A stretch of DNA of 64,000 nt from Actinomycetes bacterium (GTDB lineage: Bacteria > Actinomycetota > Actinomycetes > Mycobacteriales > Mycobacteriaceae). Of this stretch, positions 1-7,597 are shown in pieces. The stretch is from contig JAEZZR010000007.1 of assembly GCA_023418505.1 (NCBI GenBank), positions 1 to 64,000 on the forward strand. Reading direction: 5' to 3'. A program made the position numbers and the translations under genes. The first letter of the stretch is position 1. Each line of letters begins with the position of its first letter. The notes below the pieces were generated by a model. It ran no database searches. It saw only the letters and a program-made list of their open reading frames with translations, and was not told where the DNA came from.

Positions 1-71
1 CCCGAATCCGGATGCAGTGATTGTTAGCCGGGTATTCGAGACGGCCTGACAACACAGGCACATAGCGTTGA

Positions 72-380
72 TCACACAATAAAAACGGAGCTTTCTTGGC
101 TCCCGCCCCAAGTTGCAACAGCACCCACTTGCATTCCCGGCCGCAGCCCGAGCTGCGACATGCGCCGAGTCAGATCAGTAGTCATCGAAACTGATCCGAT
201 AATCACATCGGTACCCAAAGGGACGTGGTTTAACGTGGTTTTTCCTTGCATTGCAGCAAGTGAGGGTCCGGTTCTTCTACCGGCTCGGACGAGGCGGGTA
301 AACCTGCGGGAGCTACTAGTGCCGCCAGAGGCTTGTTCCCCGTCGTTATCGGAGCTGGATTGGTTGTCGTAGAGGCTCAC
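72..380 (-). pseudogene. FeoA-like domain protein, apparently truncated
   Basis: FeoA proteins are small SH3-like beta-barrel proteins that work with the ferrous iron transporter FeoB. Residues 45-95 fit: a PLGTDVII strand, a central RRMSQLGLRPGM segment typical of the family and a following strand. The 44 N-terminal residues are polar and low in complexity. The GTG start at 378-380 has an AGGAG seven bases before it. The frame stops (TGA 72-74) where the last strands of FeoA should follow. Both alternative frames stay open from there to the window edge, and a run of five A (81-85 on the plus strand) sits just before the stop, so a one-base frameshift is likely. FeoB would be expected downstream, outside the window. 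It could also be a genuinely short protein. Confidence 0.6.
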
Positions 381-410
381 GACTACTCCTAAAATAAGGG
401 CATTTCACAT

Positions 411-436
411 GGCATTACATCATGCGGTGTAACGCC
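411..436. promoter_or_regulatory. Inverted repeat in divergent promoter region, possible operator
   Basis: Nine-base arms GGCATTACA (411-419) and TGTAACGCC (428-436) match with one mismatch around an 8-base spacer. The repeat lies in the 196-base gap between the FeoA-like gene and the Cys-tail gene, which are divergent. It does not look like the DtxR iron box. No regulator is assigned. Confidence 0.35.
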
Positions 437-576
437 TTCAATTTTAGTGTTCTTGCAGCGCAAAGCAGAATTTTAAAGGTGCCGCTGGGCTATGAACCTA
501 GTCACAGCGCACTCCCACTACGCAACTGCCGATACCACTTCGAATTCGATTTTTCGAAGGAGTAAAGTGGGCAGTT

Positions 577-1332
577 ATGACTCAGGATCTTCGTAGTATC
601 GGTCTCGACTATCCCAAGTGGCAGGACGCAATCGAAGCCGCGTTCGGTAGTGGCAATCTCTCTGTCATCGGCGAGCCTCGCGGTGGCCAGCTCGTCCGCT
701 TCGAAGATCCTTCCGGCGCCCGTCTGCACATCCTCACTGTTGAACCCTTCCCTACCTTCGCAGGTTTTGCTGGCTCCACGCACGTGACGGCTCATGTTTC
801 TGGGCTTGACGACGTATTGGCGCTGGTAGAAATCGTGGGCGACGATCCATCCTCTGATACTTTCGACCAAGTTTTGGGCACGGCAGTCTGTGCTCTTGCT
901 CAAGGTCCGCTGATTGTCGATGAGGGTACTCAAACTTTCGAACACGTTAATCTGGCTGCTCTTGCGGTTGACGTAGCGGTCTCTAATGGCGAGGGCAAAA
1001 AATCGCACTGCTCGTTCACCGGCGCTGAAGCAATCACCGCTAACTCCGGTTCTCAGCAGCCAAGCGCATCAGCCCGATTGGGTGGTGAAGTGGAACGAGC
1101 TGAGCGTCGCGTAAACGCCTTGACTGGGCAAGAATTCTGGGTAGTTGTACTAGACCTGCCATTCAGTATGGAGGTGCTGCTGCCAGTCTCGGCTGCGCCA
1201 GAGTTGCATACCGGCGATTTCTTAGAGGGCACCTTCCTGCTCGTCGGCGATATTTTGGCACCACAAGGCTGTGGTACCGGAGGCGGCTGTGGGGGTTGCG
1301 GTGGCGGTGGCTGCGGCTGCGGTGGCCACTAA
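577..1332 (+). CDS. Hypothetical protein with Cys/Gly-rich C-terminal tail
   Basis: I do not recognise the family. The 251-residue protein has a soluble, acidic body (residues 1-230) without signal peptide or membrane segment, and ends in a 20-residue tail made almost only of Gly with five Cys and a final His (residues 232-251, bases 1270-1329). The tail starts with CGTGGG and could bind a metal or an Fe-S cluster; that is inference. The MiaB protein 4 kb away ends in a similar CGTGGCGC. An AGGAG lies about 14 bases before the ATG, longer than usual. It converges with miaA, and its stop falls in a 12 bp tandem array. It is divergent from the FeoA-like gene. Confidence 0.75.
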   Translation: MTQDLRSIGLDYPKWQDAIEAAFGSGNLSVIGEPRGGQLVRFEDPSGARLHILTVEPFPTFAGFAGSTHVTAHVSGLDDVLALVEIVGDDPSSDTFDQVLGTAVCALAQGPLIVDEGTQTFEHVNLAALAVDVAVSNGEGKKSHCSFTGAEAITANSGSQQPSASARLGGEVERAERRVNALTGQEFWVVVLDLPFSMEVLLPVSAAPELHTGDFLEGTFLLVGDILAPQGCGTGGGCGGCGGGGCGCGGH

Positions 1333-1386
1333 GATTGTCGCTGAGATTGCCACTAGCCGTGTCACTAGCCTTGTCACTATTTCCGA
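1327..1386. repeat. 12 bp tandem array carrying in-frame stops for both convergent genes
   Basis: Five 12-base units start at 1327, 1339, 1351, 1363 and 1375, with the pattern CACTAGCCGTGT and variants. On the plus strand they give TAA (1330), TGA (1342), TAG (1354) and TAG (1366), all in the frame of the Cys-tail gene. On the minus strand they give TAG at 1377, 1365, 1353 and 1329 in the frame of miaA. The CTAG core provides a TAG on each strand. No poly-T terminator is visible in this gap. Confidence 0.85.
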
Positions 1387-2342
1387 AGCTTACGATCCGC
1401 TAGCGCTTCCTGAGCTTCACGCCACACTGATTCCTCCCCGGCTGTAGCATCAAGCCATTGCACCCGGGGATCTTTGTGAAACCAGGACTTCTGACGCCGA
1501 ACATACTTCCGAGTACCAGTGATGGTGCGATCGACAGCGGTGTCGTAATCATATTCACCACCCAAATAAGCAAGCACTTGGGCATAACCAATCGCTCGTG
1601 CTGCTGTAATAGTCTCACGCAAACCTTGCTCTTCGAGCCCCTGCACTTCGGCAACAAAGCCTTGTTCGAACATCAAGTGGGTTCTGCGTTCAATCCGAGG
1701 ATTCAACCACTGCGTTGTGGTAGCCAACCCCAAAATTGTGGTGTTCCATCGCGGCGCCGAATTCATGTCCGGTTTACTTGCCGCATATGGTTTGCCGGTG
1801 AGCTCGATGACTTCCAGTGCCCGAATAATCCGCCGGGGATCTTGGGGTTCGATGATGGCAGCCGCTGCCGGATCTACGTCGCAAAGCAATTCATACATCG
1901 CTGCCATGCCTTCGGCTTCCTGACGGCGACTCCATTTTTCCCGCACCTGTGGATCAGTGGGCGGGAATTGCCAGTCATCTACCAACGCCTGCACGTACAA
2001 CATCGAGCCACCAACCAGGATCGGCACGTGGCCGCGCGCTATGATCGCTTCGACGTCGGCGACCGCTTCCTGCTGATATTTCGCAACCGACGCACGATCG
2101 TGAATATCCAGCACATCTAGCTGATGATGTGGAATACCCCGGCGCTGCTTTACCGGTAGCTTCGCCGTGCCAATGTCCATTCGCCGATACAGCTGCATGG
2201 AATCAACATTGACCACTTCCCCATTGAACTTTTCAGCTAGATCGAGACCTAAAGCAGATTTGCCGGAAGCCGTCGGGCCGATGACTGCAATGGGACGCAA
2301 AGCAGGATCGAATTCATGCGGATGGGTTTGCTCGGATGACAT
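1377..2342 (-). CDS. miaA: tRNA dimethylallyltransferase
   Basis: MiaA transfers a dimethylallyl group to the N6 of A37 in tRNAs reading UNN codons; MiaB, also in this window, then adds the methylthio group. The P-loop GPTASGKS is at residues 22-29, followed by the family segments NVDSMQLYR, GTAK, VGGSMLYV and a QDPRRIIRALEV stretch. Length, 321 residues, is normal. An upstream ATG at 2384 is in frame, but the ATG at 2342 has AGGAG at the right distance and gives the usual short N-terminus. The gene follows the LigB-like gene by 11 bases in the same direction, so the two are probably cotranscribed. Confidence 0.95.
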   Translation of the reverse strand: MSSEQTHPHEFDPALRPIAVIGPTASGKSALGLDLAEKFNGEVVNVDSMQLYRRMDIGTAKLPVKQRRGIPHHQLDVLDIHDRASVAKYQQEAVADVEAIIARGHVPILVGGSMLYVQALVDDWQFPPTDPQVREKWSRRQEAEGMAAMYELLCDVDPAAAAIIEPQDPRRIIRALEVIELTGKPYAASKPDMNSAPRWNTTILGLATTTQWLNPRIERRTHLMFEQGFVAEVQGLEEQGLRETITAARAIGYAQVLAYLGGEYDYDTAVDRTITGTRKYVRRQKSWFHKDPRVQWLDATAGEESVWREAQEALADRKLRK

Positions 2343-2353
2343 AAATTCCACTC

Positions 2354-3055
2354 CTATCCGTTGTGGCTTGCTTCCCAGCGACAACTAGCCACAAAATATT
2401 CGAACCCAGTACTACTATCTTGCAGCCAGATCTTCGCCTCGGTATTTCGTAGCTCCCGCAGGTTGCTGAACAATCCAGCTAATTGCTGCCATAATTCGGG
2501 TTGCGCAACCGACGCTGCACGCAAGGTATCTAGATCGACTTCCTCAGCAGTTATATGTCCTTGGATAATCTGCTGGCAGATCTCGGATGCTGCCGGCGCA
2601 CTATCTGATAGCTGCAACGGGCCATCTGGATCGGAGGCGCGCGAGCCTTCTAAAACTACGAACACGACGTCCTCGTCGTGAAGCAAATCTGGCTGCGGCA
2701 TCGTGGCACTCACTTCGAGATCCTGGAATATTAGGCCGCGTTGATTGCAGATATATCGAGCAACTAGCTCGGGCAGGTAGAGCGCGTGGCAGGGATCGTC
2801 GGCAGCTAACTTATCTACGGTTGTATCCCACGCACCCCACGGTGCCAACGAGTTTTCGCACTCTGGTGCCGTGCATTCGGCGGGTAACGGCTGGAAAACT
2901 AGGTAGCACGTACCAGCGACCTGCGTCCCGTCAGTATACCCAGCTTCCTGCAGTGCCGAACTGACCGCAGAACGCAGTGCTAGCCCTACAGCGTCCGCCC
3001 CCGAGATCTCAGGAATCAGCAGGGGCGAACCTGGAAATACAAATACAGCCGTCAC
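2354..3055 (-). CDS. LigB-like (class III extradiol dioxygenase-like) protein, Rv2728c type
   Basis: This 233-residue protein begins with a FPGSPLLIPEISG segment, as in the actinobacterial proteins encoded upstream of miaA (Rv2728c in M. tuberculosis), which are annotated as having a fold like the catalytic subunit of class III ring-opening dioxygenases. The substrate is unknown. No signal peptide or membrane helix is visible. The start is GTG with AGAAG eight bases upstream. Position next to miaA supports the assignment better than the sequence itself, because I cannot see a clear set of metal ligands. It is divergent from the DUF349 gene. Confidence 0.6.
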   Translation of the reverse strand: MTAVFVFPGSPLLIPEISGADAVGLALRSAVSSALQEAGYTDGTQVAGTCYLVFQPLPAECTAPECENSLAPWGAWDTTVDKLAADDPCHALYLPELVARYICNQRGLIFQDLEVSATMPQPDLLHDEDVVFVVLEGSRASDPDGPLQLSDSAPAASEICQQIIQGHITAEEVDLDTLRAASVAQPELWQQLAGLFSNLRELRNTEAKIWLQDSSTGFEYFVASCRWEASHNG

Positions 3056-3172
3056 GAACTTCTACCCTAGCGCTAATACGCAATGTAAAATTAACTAGTC
3101 GCAAGCCGACAACGAATCTTATGTATGGCAGCCGTGTTGCGCGGCACAGAACGAAAGTGGAAAGAAGCATCC

Positions 3173-4558
3173 ATGAACTCCACCCCGTCCAGCCCGAAAC
3201 CAACCCCCGGCCCAAGCCCTGCAGCAATGGCAAAAAAGGCGAAGCCTGGTGCTGCCTCACCAGCGTCCCTGGCACGTGCAGCTTCTTCTCGTAACACGGG
3301 TGCAGGCAGCCAAAAAGCTAAGGCGGCACAGCCTCATCACACTGACCCAAAGCAATTCGGCCGAATCGATGACGAAGGCACCGTTTGGCTGAAAACCCCC
3401 GAAGGCGAACGCGCAATCGGATCGTGGCAGGCCGGCAGCAAGGAAGCTGGATTACAGCACTTCGCAGCTCGCTACTCGGATCTAGAAACCGAAGTGGATC
3501 TGCTCAATGCTCGCTTGGATACCCACCCAGGTGATGCTTCCCACGTGAAGGAAAAGGCTGAACAGCTTTTGGCCGAGCTGCCAACCGCAGCTGTGATCGG
3601 CGATGTGCCTGCGCTTTCTACCAAGCTCACCGAGGTCATCAACCGGACCGATAGCGCCGCGCAGAAGTTCGCGGAGGATAAAGCTGCACGACGTCAGGCT
3701 GCCATCGAGCAAAAGCAACAGCTGGCTGCAGAAGCCGAAGACATTGCCGAAAACTCCACTGATTGGAAGGCTGCTGGCGATCGGCTGCGCGAGATTCTAG
3801 GTCAGTGGAAGCAGATCCGCGGTATTGATCGCGCTACCGACGACGAGTTGTGGCGCCGCTATGCCCGCGCCCGCGACTCGTTTAACCGCCGTCGGGGTGC
3901 GCACTTCGCTGAATTGGATCGCAATCGTGCTCAAGCCCGCCGCGTGAAGGAAGAGCTGGTCGAGCAGGCCGAGGCTATCCAGGATTCCACCGATTGGGGT
4001 GGCACCGCGCGGGCATACCGCGATCTGATGCAGCAATGGAAAGCTGCCGGACGTGCTCCACGAGAAATTGACGATAAGTTGTGGAATCGATTCCGAGCAG
4101 CGCAGGATCATTTCTTTGCAGCTCGCGACGAGGTGAATGCCGCACGTGACGCGGAATTTGAAAATAATGCCGCGTTAAAGCAGGCCTTGATCGATGAATA
4201 CACCCCACGTATCGATCCAGATAATGACTTGGATCAGGCTCGTGTGGAGCTACGCAAGCTGCAGACGGCTTGGGATGAGATTGGATTTGTTCCTCGTGGT
4301 CGCGTGCGCGAATTTGAGGACAAAATCGGTGCTCTAGAGCGCAAAGTCGCGGGCGCTGCGGATGCGAAGTGGCGTCGCACTGATCCAGAGGCGAACGCTC
4401 GAGTACAGCAGTTCGTGAATCGAGCTAAGGAGTTTGAGGCTCGTGCCGAAGAACTAGAAGCAGCCGGTAAGGCCGATAAGGCTGCTGAAGCACGTAGCCA
4501 GGCTGCTCAGTGGCGTTCGTGGGCTGATACCGCCGCACAAACAGTTGAGGATCTATAG
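3173..4558 (+). CDS. DUF349 domain protein with three repeats
   Basis: A highly charged, helical cytoplasmic protein of 461 residues. After a Pro/Ala-rich N-terminus come three DUF349 repeats recognisable by a spaced Trp pattern: a WKQIR...DELWRRY repeat, a WKAAG...DKLWNRF repeat and an AWDEIGFVPR repeat. The family (Rv2731 in mycobacteria) is conserved near miaA and miaB, with no established biochemical role that I can cite. Most of the protein is predicted coiled coil. An earlier in-frame ATG at 3125 exists; 3173 is preferred because it follows a purine-rich GGAAAGAAG and begins the low-complexity leader. Confidence 0.85.
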   Translation: MNSTPSSPKPTPGPSPAAMAKKAKPGAASPASLARAASSRNTGAGSQKAKAAQPHHTDPKQFGRIDDEGTVWLKTPEGERAIGSWQAGSKEAGLQHFAARYSDLETEVDLLNARLDTHPGDASHVKEKAEQLLAELPTAAVIGDVPALSTKLTEVINRTDSAAQKFAEDKAARRQAAIEQKQQLAAEAEDIAENSTDWKAAGDRLREILGQWKQIRGIDRATDDELWRRYARARDSFNRRRGAHFAELDRNRAQARRVKEELVEQAEAIQDSTDWGGTARAYRDLMQQWKAAGRAPREIDDKLWNRFRAAQDHFFAARDEVNAARDAEFENNAALKQALIDEYTPRIDPDNDLDQARVELRKLQTAWDEIGFVPRGRVREFEDKIGALERKVAGAADAKWRRTDPEANARVQQFVNRAKEFEARAEELEAAGKADKAAEARSQAAQWRSWADTAAQTVEDL

Positions 4559-4643
4559 AGGGGTACTTGGCAAATAAGCGGGAAGCAACCCGAAAGCATG
4601 CGAGAAGCTGAGCCGGATCTAGCCCCGTTGAGCTAGTTGAAAT

Positions 4644-4674
4644 GACCAGTAAGACTATTCGAGTCTTACTGGTC
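4644..4674. terminator. Hairpin terminator, 13 bp perfect stem
   Basis: The arms GACCAGTAAGACT (4644-4656) and AGTCTTACTGGTC (4662-4674) pair perfectly around the 5-base loop ATTCG, followed on the plus strand by a T-rich stretch (4681-4699). It ends the DUF349 gene and, lying between convergent genes, may also act on the minus strand. The right arm is partly built from the 9 bp repeat that follows the membrane protein stop. Confidence 0.8.
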
Positions 4675-4695
4675 TTACTGGTTTTATCTTTCTTA
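4666..4695 (-). repeat. 9 bp tandem repeat with four in-frame TAA codons
   Basis: Downstream of the membrane protein on the minus strand, TAA occurs at 4693-4695, 4684-4686, 4675-4677 and 4666-4668, exactly nine bases apart and in one frame. The last two units are nearly identical (CCAGTAAGA); the first two are A-rich variants. Confidence 0.8.
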
Positions 4696-5355
4696 TTTTT
4701 CGCCGTGCTGCTTTTCGGCCTGTTCCCTACGCCGGCGGGAGTAGGATCGGCGGTCGTCTTCTAGCGCCGAGGTATCCGTGTGCGTATTCGGAATTACACC
4801 TTGACGTAGGTATTGCTGTTGAGCGCGCAGCACAGGATCTTCGTCGGCTTCTTTCCGCCGTGCGGATTCGATCGCAGTTTGTGCCCGTGACTTCTTGAAG
4901 GTCACGAAAGACATCACGATCAGTAGACAGAGGCTGAAGAAGATACCGATGCCAAGCCCGTAGCTGATACCGTCGCTGAGTTGCTCTGGTGGGCGCGATT
5001 GCCGCATCCATCCTGCGAATACGGAGTACACCGCTGAAATGCCGGAGAAGATCCAGGTTACGAACGACAGGATCGAGGTACGGGTAAAGATAGTGGCAAA
5101 CGTCAACAGCACGGTGACCAGCATGACGATGGTGTAAATCCGCTCTGGCACCATGGTGAAGTTTTGCTCGGCGATATCGGTATCGAACAACACATCGAAG
5201 CCCAGTACTTGCCCTGAGTGAGGCAAGAAGAACGTCGAAACCAGGCCAATGGCACAAATCGCCATTGGTGCTACGGCGAAGCCTAGTTGTAGTTCACCGG
5301 CAGCTTCTTTTTCAACAGAGCGAAGATCGGCTTGTTCTTGTTTCTTCACAGCCAC
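4693..5355 (-). CDS. Four-helix membrane protein, Rv2732c type
   Basis: A 220-residue membrane protein with four hydrophobic segments near residues 25-45, 75-90, 92-112 and 132-152, a short cytoplasmic N-terminus and a 65-residue hydrophilic, Arg- and Glu-rich C-terminal tail. It occupies the position of Rv2732c, between the DUF349 gene and miaB, and I assign it by that context and topology only. The GTG start has GGTAGGAAC directly upstream. The gene begins 9 bases after the miaB stop, so it is likely cotranscribed with miaB. The function is unknown. Confidence 0.75.
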   Translation of the reverse strand: MAVKKQEQADLRSVEKEAAGELQLGFAVAPMAICAIGLVSTFFLPHSGQVLGFDVLFDTDIAEQNFTMVPERIYTIVMLVTVLLTFATIFTRTSILSFVTWIFSGISAVYSVFAGWMRQSRPPEQLSDGISYGLGIGIFFSLCLLIVMSFVTFKKSRAQTAIESARRKEADEDPVLRAQQQYLRQGVIPNTHTDTSALEDDRRSYSRRRREQAEKQHGEK

Positions 5356-5364
5356 GTTCCTACC

Positions 5365-6963
5365 TTAACAACCGCATCCGCCAGTACCGCACTGAGAGGT
5401 GCTTGCTGGCGACGGTACCGCTGCTACTTTCGGACGCTTTCCAATCGATGGAATGCCGAGCCCAACACCAACTGGTTTCGTCGTAGGCGTCTTACCAAGT
5501 GCGGACATATCCCCTGCCTTAGTCCGTCGGTGTGTGTGCACTCCAGAGTCTGCGATCAAGAAGAATGGTGCAGACTTGGTGATGGTTACCTCGACGAAAT
5601 CGCCAGGGCGGATATCCCGATCGATTGCACCTCCTGGTGCGGCGGTTGGCGTGAAGTGCACCAACCGTCCATCTTTGGCGCGACCGGACATCCGATGGGT
5701 TTGCGAGTTCTTTCGTCCCTCGTTTTCGGCGACTAACAGTTCTACCCGCTTGCCTACGAGTTTCTGATTTTCCTGGGCGCAGACTTCTTCTTGTACCGCT
5801 AACAAGCGCTGGTAGCGATCTTTAACTACCTCCGGTGGCACCTGTTCTTCCATATCCGCTGCTGGCGTACCTGGTCGCGGTGAATACTGGAAGGTGAATG
5901 CCGAGGTAAACCGCGCTTTACGCACCACATCGAGGGTTTGCTGGAAGTCTTCTTCAGTCTCTCCCGGGAAGCCCACGATGATGTCGGTAGTAATTGCAGC
6001 ATCTGGCATAGCTTCGCGCACTTTCTCCAGGATCCCCAGGAACTTCTTCGTGCGGTAGCTACGGCGCATTGCTTTGAGAATCCGATCCGAACCGGACTGC
6101 AGCGGCATATGCAGCTGTGGCATCACATTCGGAGTTTCGGCCATCGCCTCGATGACATCATCGGTAAATTCTGCCGGGTGTGGCGAAGTAAACCGGACGC
6201 GTTCAAGCCCTTCGATCTCACCGCAGGCGCGTAGCAACTTAGAGAAAGCAGAGCGATCGCGTTTAAGTGAAGGATCCGCGAAGTTCACGCCATACGCATT
6301 AACGTTTTGGCCTAGCAGCGTAACCTCTAGTAGGCCTTCATCAACCAGAGCTTTTACCTCAGAGAGAATCTCGCCTGGGCGACGGTCGCGTTCTTTTCCT
6401 CGTAAGGAAGGCACGATACAAAAGGTGCACGTGTTATTACATCCCACGGACACACTGACCCATCCGGCGTAGGAAGATTCGCGCTTAGCAGGCAGTACCG
6501 AGGGAAATACTTCTAAGGCATCTTTGATTTCCACTTCGGCGCGCTGGTTATGCGCGGCACGATCTAACAACGCTGGTAGCGAGCCGATGTTGTGAGTACC
6601 GAAGACCACATCTACCCAAGGTGCTTTTTCTACGACGACGTTTTTGTCTTTTTGTGCCAAGCAGCCACCAACGGCAATTTGCATCCGTGGGTTCGCTTCC
6701 TTGGCGGGCTTCAGCTGACCCAGCGTGCCGTACAGACGGTTATCGGCGTTTTCGCGTACGGCACAGGTGTTGAATACAACCAGATCGGCTTGCTGGCCGT
6801 CATGCGCACGCACGTAGCCGTTGTCTTCTAAGAGCCCAGAGAGCCGTTCGGAGTCGTGTACGTTCATCTGGCAACCGAAGGTGCGGACTTCGTAGGTGCG
6901 CTGCTGGTCGATGGTGGTATTTTGCGTCATAGGGGTTTGCATCAGGGGTTTGTCAAGGGACAC
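5365..6963 (-). CDS. miaB: tRNA-2-methylthio-N6-dimethylallyladenosine synthase
   Basis: MiaB is a radical-SAM methylthiotransferase that adds a methylthio group at C2 of i6A37 in tRNA, following MiaA. Visible in order are the N-terminal UPF0004 domain with cysteines in TFGCQMN, NTCAVRE and GGCLAQ, the radical-SAM cluster motif CNNTCTFC, and a TRAM domain near residues 400-480. The 532 residues exceed the usual length because of a roughly 50-residue Pro/Lys-rich extension ending in CGTGGCGC (bases 5368-5391), three extra cysteines of unknown role. The start is uncertain: GTG at 6963 or ATG at 6942 or 6930. It lies downstream of recX with a 16-base gap. Confidence 0.95.
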   Translation of the reverse strand: MSLDKPLMQTPMTQNTTIDQQRTYEVRTFGCQMNVHDSERLSGLLEDNGYVRAHDGQQADLVVFNTCAVRENADNRLYGTLGQLKPAKEANPRMQIAVGGCLAQKDKNVVVEKAPWVDVVFGTHNIGSLPALLDRAAHNQRAEVEIKDALEVFPSVLPAKRESSYAGWVSVSVGCNNTCTFCIVPSLRGKERDRRPGEILSEVKALVDEGLLEVTLLGQNVNAYGVNFADPSLKRDRSAFSKLLRACGEIEGLERVRFTSPHPAEFTDDVIEAMAETPNVMPQLHMPLQSGSDRILKAMRRSYRTKKFLGILEKVREAMPDAAITTDIIVGFPGETEEDFQQTLDVVRKARFTSAFTFQYSPRPGTPAADMEEQVPPEVVKDRYQRLLAVQEEVCAQENQKLVGKRVELLVAENEGRKNSQTHRMSGRAKDGRLVHFTPTAAPGGAIDRDIRPGDFVEVTITKSAPFFLIADSGVHTHRRTKAGDMSALGKTPTTKPVGVGLGIPSIGKRPKVAAVPSPASTSQCGTGGCGC

Positions 6964-6979
6964 GGCAGAATAGTCTAAC

Positions 6980-7582
6980 TTATTCGCTGCCTTCTACCAG
7001 ATTGTCTAAAACTTGGCGTGAATAGGACAAAGCTTCTCCACTGGGATAGCCACGACGTACTGCAACTCCAACCAATTTCCGAAGTGCTTTTTCATATTCG
7101 CCGCGATCAGCGGGGGCAGTTTTGAGGGTACGAGCCTTCTTGTCGATAACGGCAGTCATATTGTCCCATTCATCATCGGGAGACACTTGATCTAGCGCTT
7201 CGATGATCAGAGGCTCGGCAATTCCTTTTGCAGCCAATTCTCTGCGCAGAATCGCCGTCGATTTCTGGCGGTACTGATGCCGCTGGCGTACCCATTCAGC
7301 CGCGAACTCGGCATCATCAATCAGATGAGATTGCTCTAGCTGATCAAGTACCCAATCGATCAGCTCTGGGGTGGCGTCTTCGACTTCTGAGAGCCGTTGT
7401 TTCAGCTCCCACCGGCTGCGCCGGCGGCTATTAAGTAGGTTGATCGCTTTTCGATGCAGCGGTGCTGCTGCCTGCCGCAGATCCTCTTCAAAAAGATCAG
7501 AGTTAATATTGCCAGCTGCATACTGTGCGAGAGCTTCTTGCAGCTGGGCAATTTTGTCTTGATCTGGTTTTGATTCAGTCAC
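6980..7582 (-). CDS. recX: Regulatory protein RecX
   Basis: RecX binds RecA filaments and inhibits recombinase and coprotease activity. The 200-residue protein shows the family's three-helix repeats: AINLLNSRRRSRWELKQRL, the IDDAEFAAEWV segment and the KSTAILRRELAAKGI segment. It starts with GTG 15 bases after the recA stop, the usual recA-recX arrangement, so both would respond to DNA damage together. Confidence 0.95.
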   Translation of the reverse strand: MTESKPDQDKIAQLQEALAQYAAGNINSDLFEEDLRQAAAPLHRKAINLLNSRRRSRWELKQRLSEVEDATPELIDWVLDQLEQSHLIDDAEFAAEWVRQRHQYRQKSTAILRRELAAKGIAEPLIIEALDQVSPDDEWDNMTAVIDKKARTLKTAPADRGEYEKALRKLVGVAVRRGYPSGEALSYSRQVLDNLVEGSE

Positions 7583-7597
7583 GGCAATTCTGGGCAG

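Noticed and set aside
391..405. DtxR-type iron box before the FeoA-like gene
   Set aside because: The sequence around CCTAAAATAAGG has only three-base symmetric ends and lacks the TTAGG...CCTAA core spacing.
1330..1368. Selenocysteine or suppressed stop extending the Cys-tail protein
   Set aside because: The serial stops include TAA and TAG as well as TGA, and no SECIS-like hairpin is apparent. Tandem duplication explains the pattern more simply.
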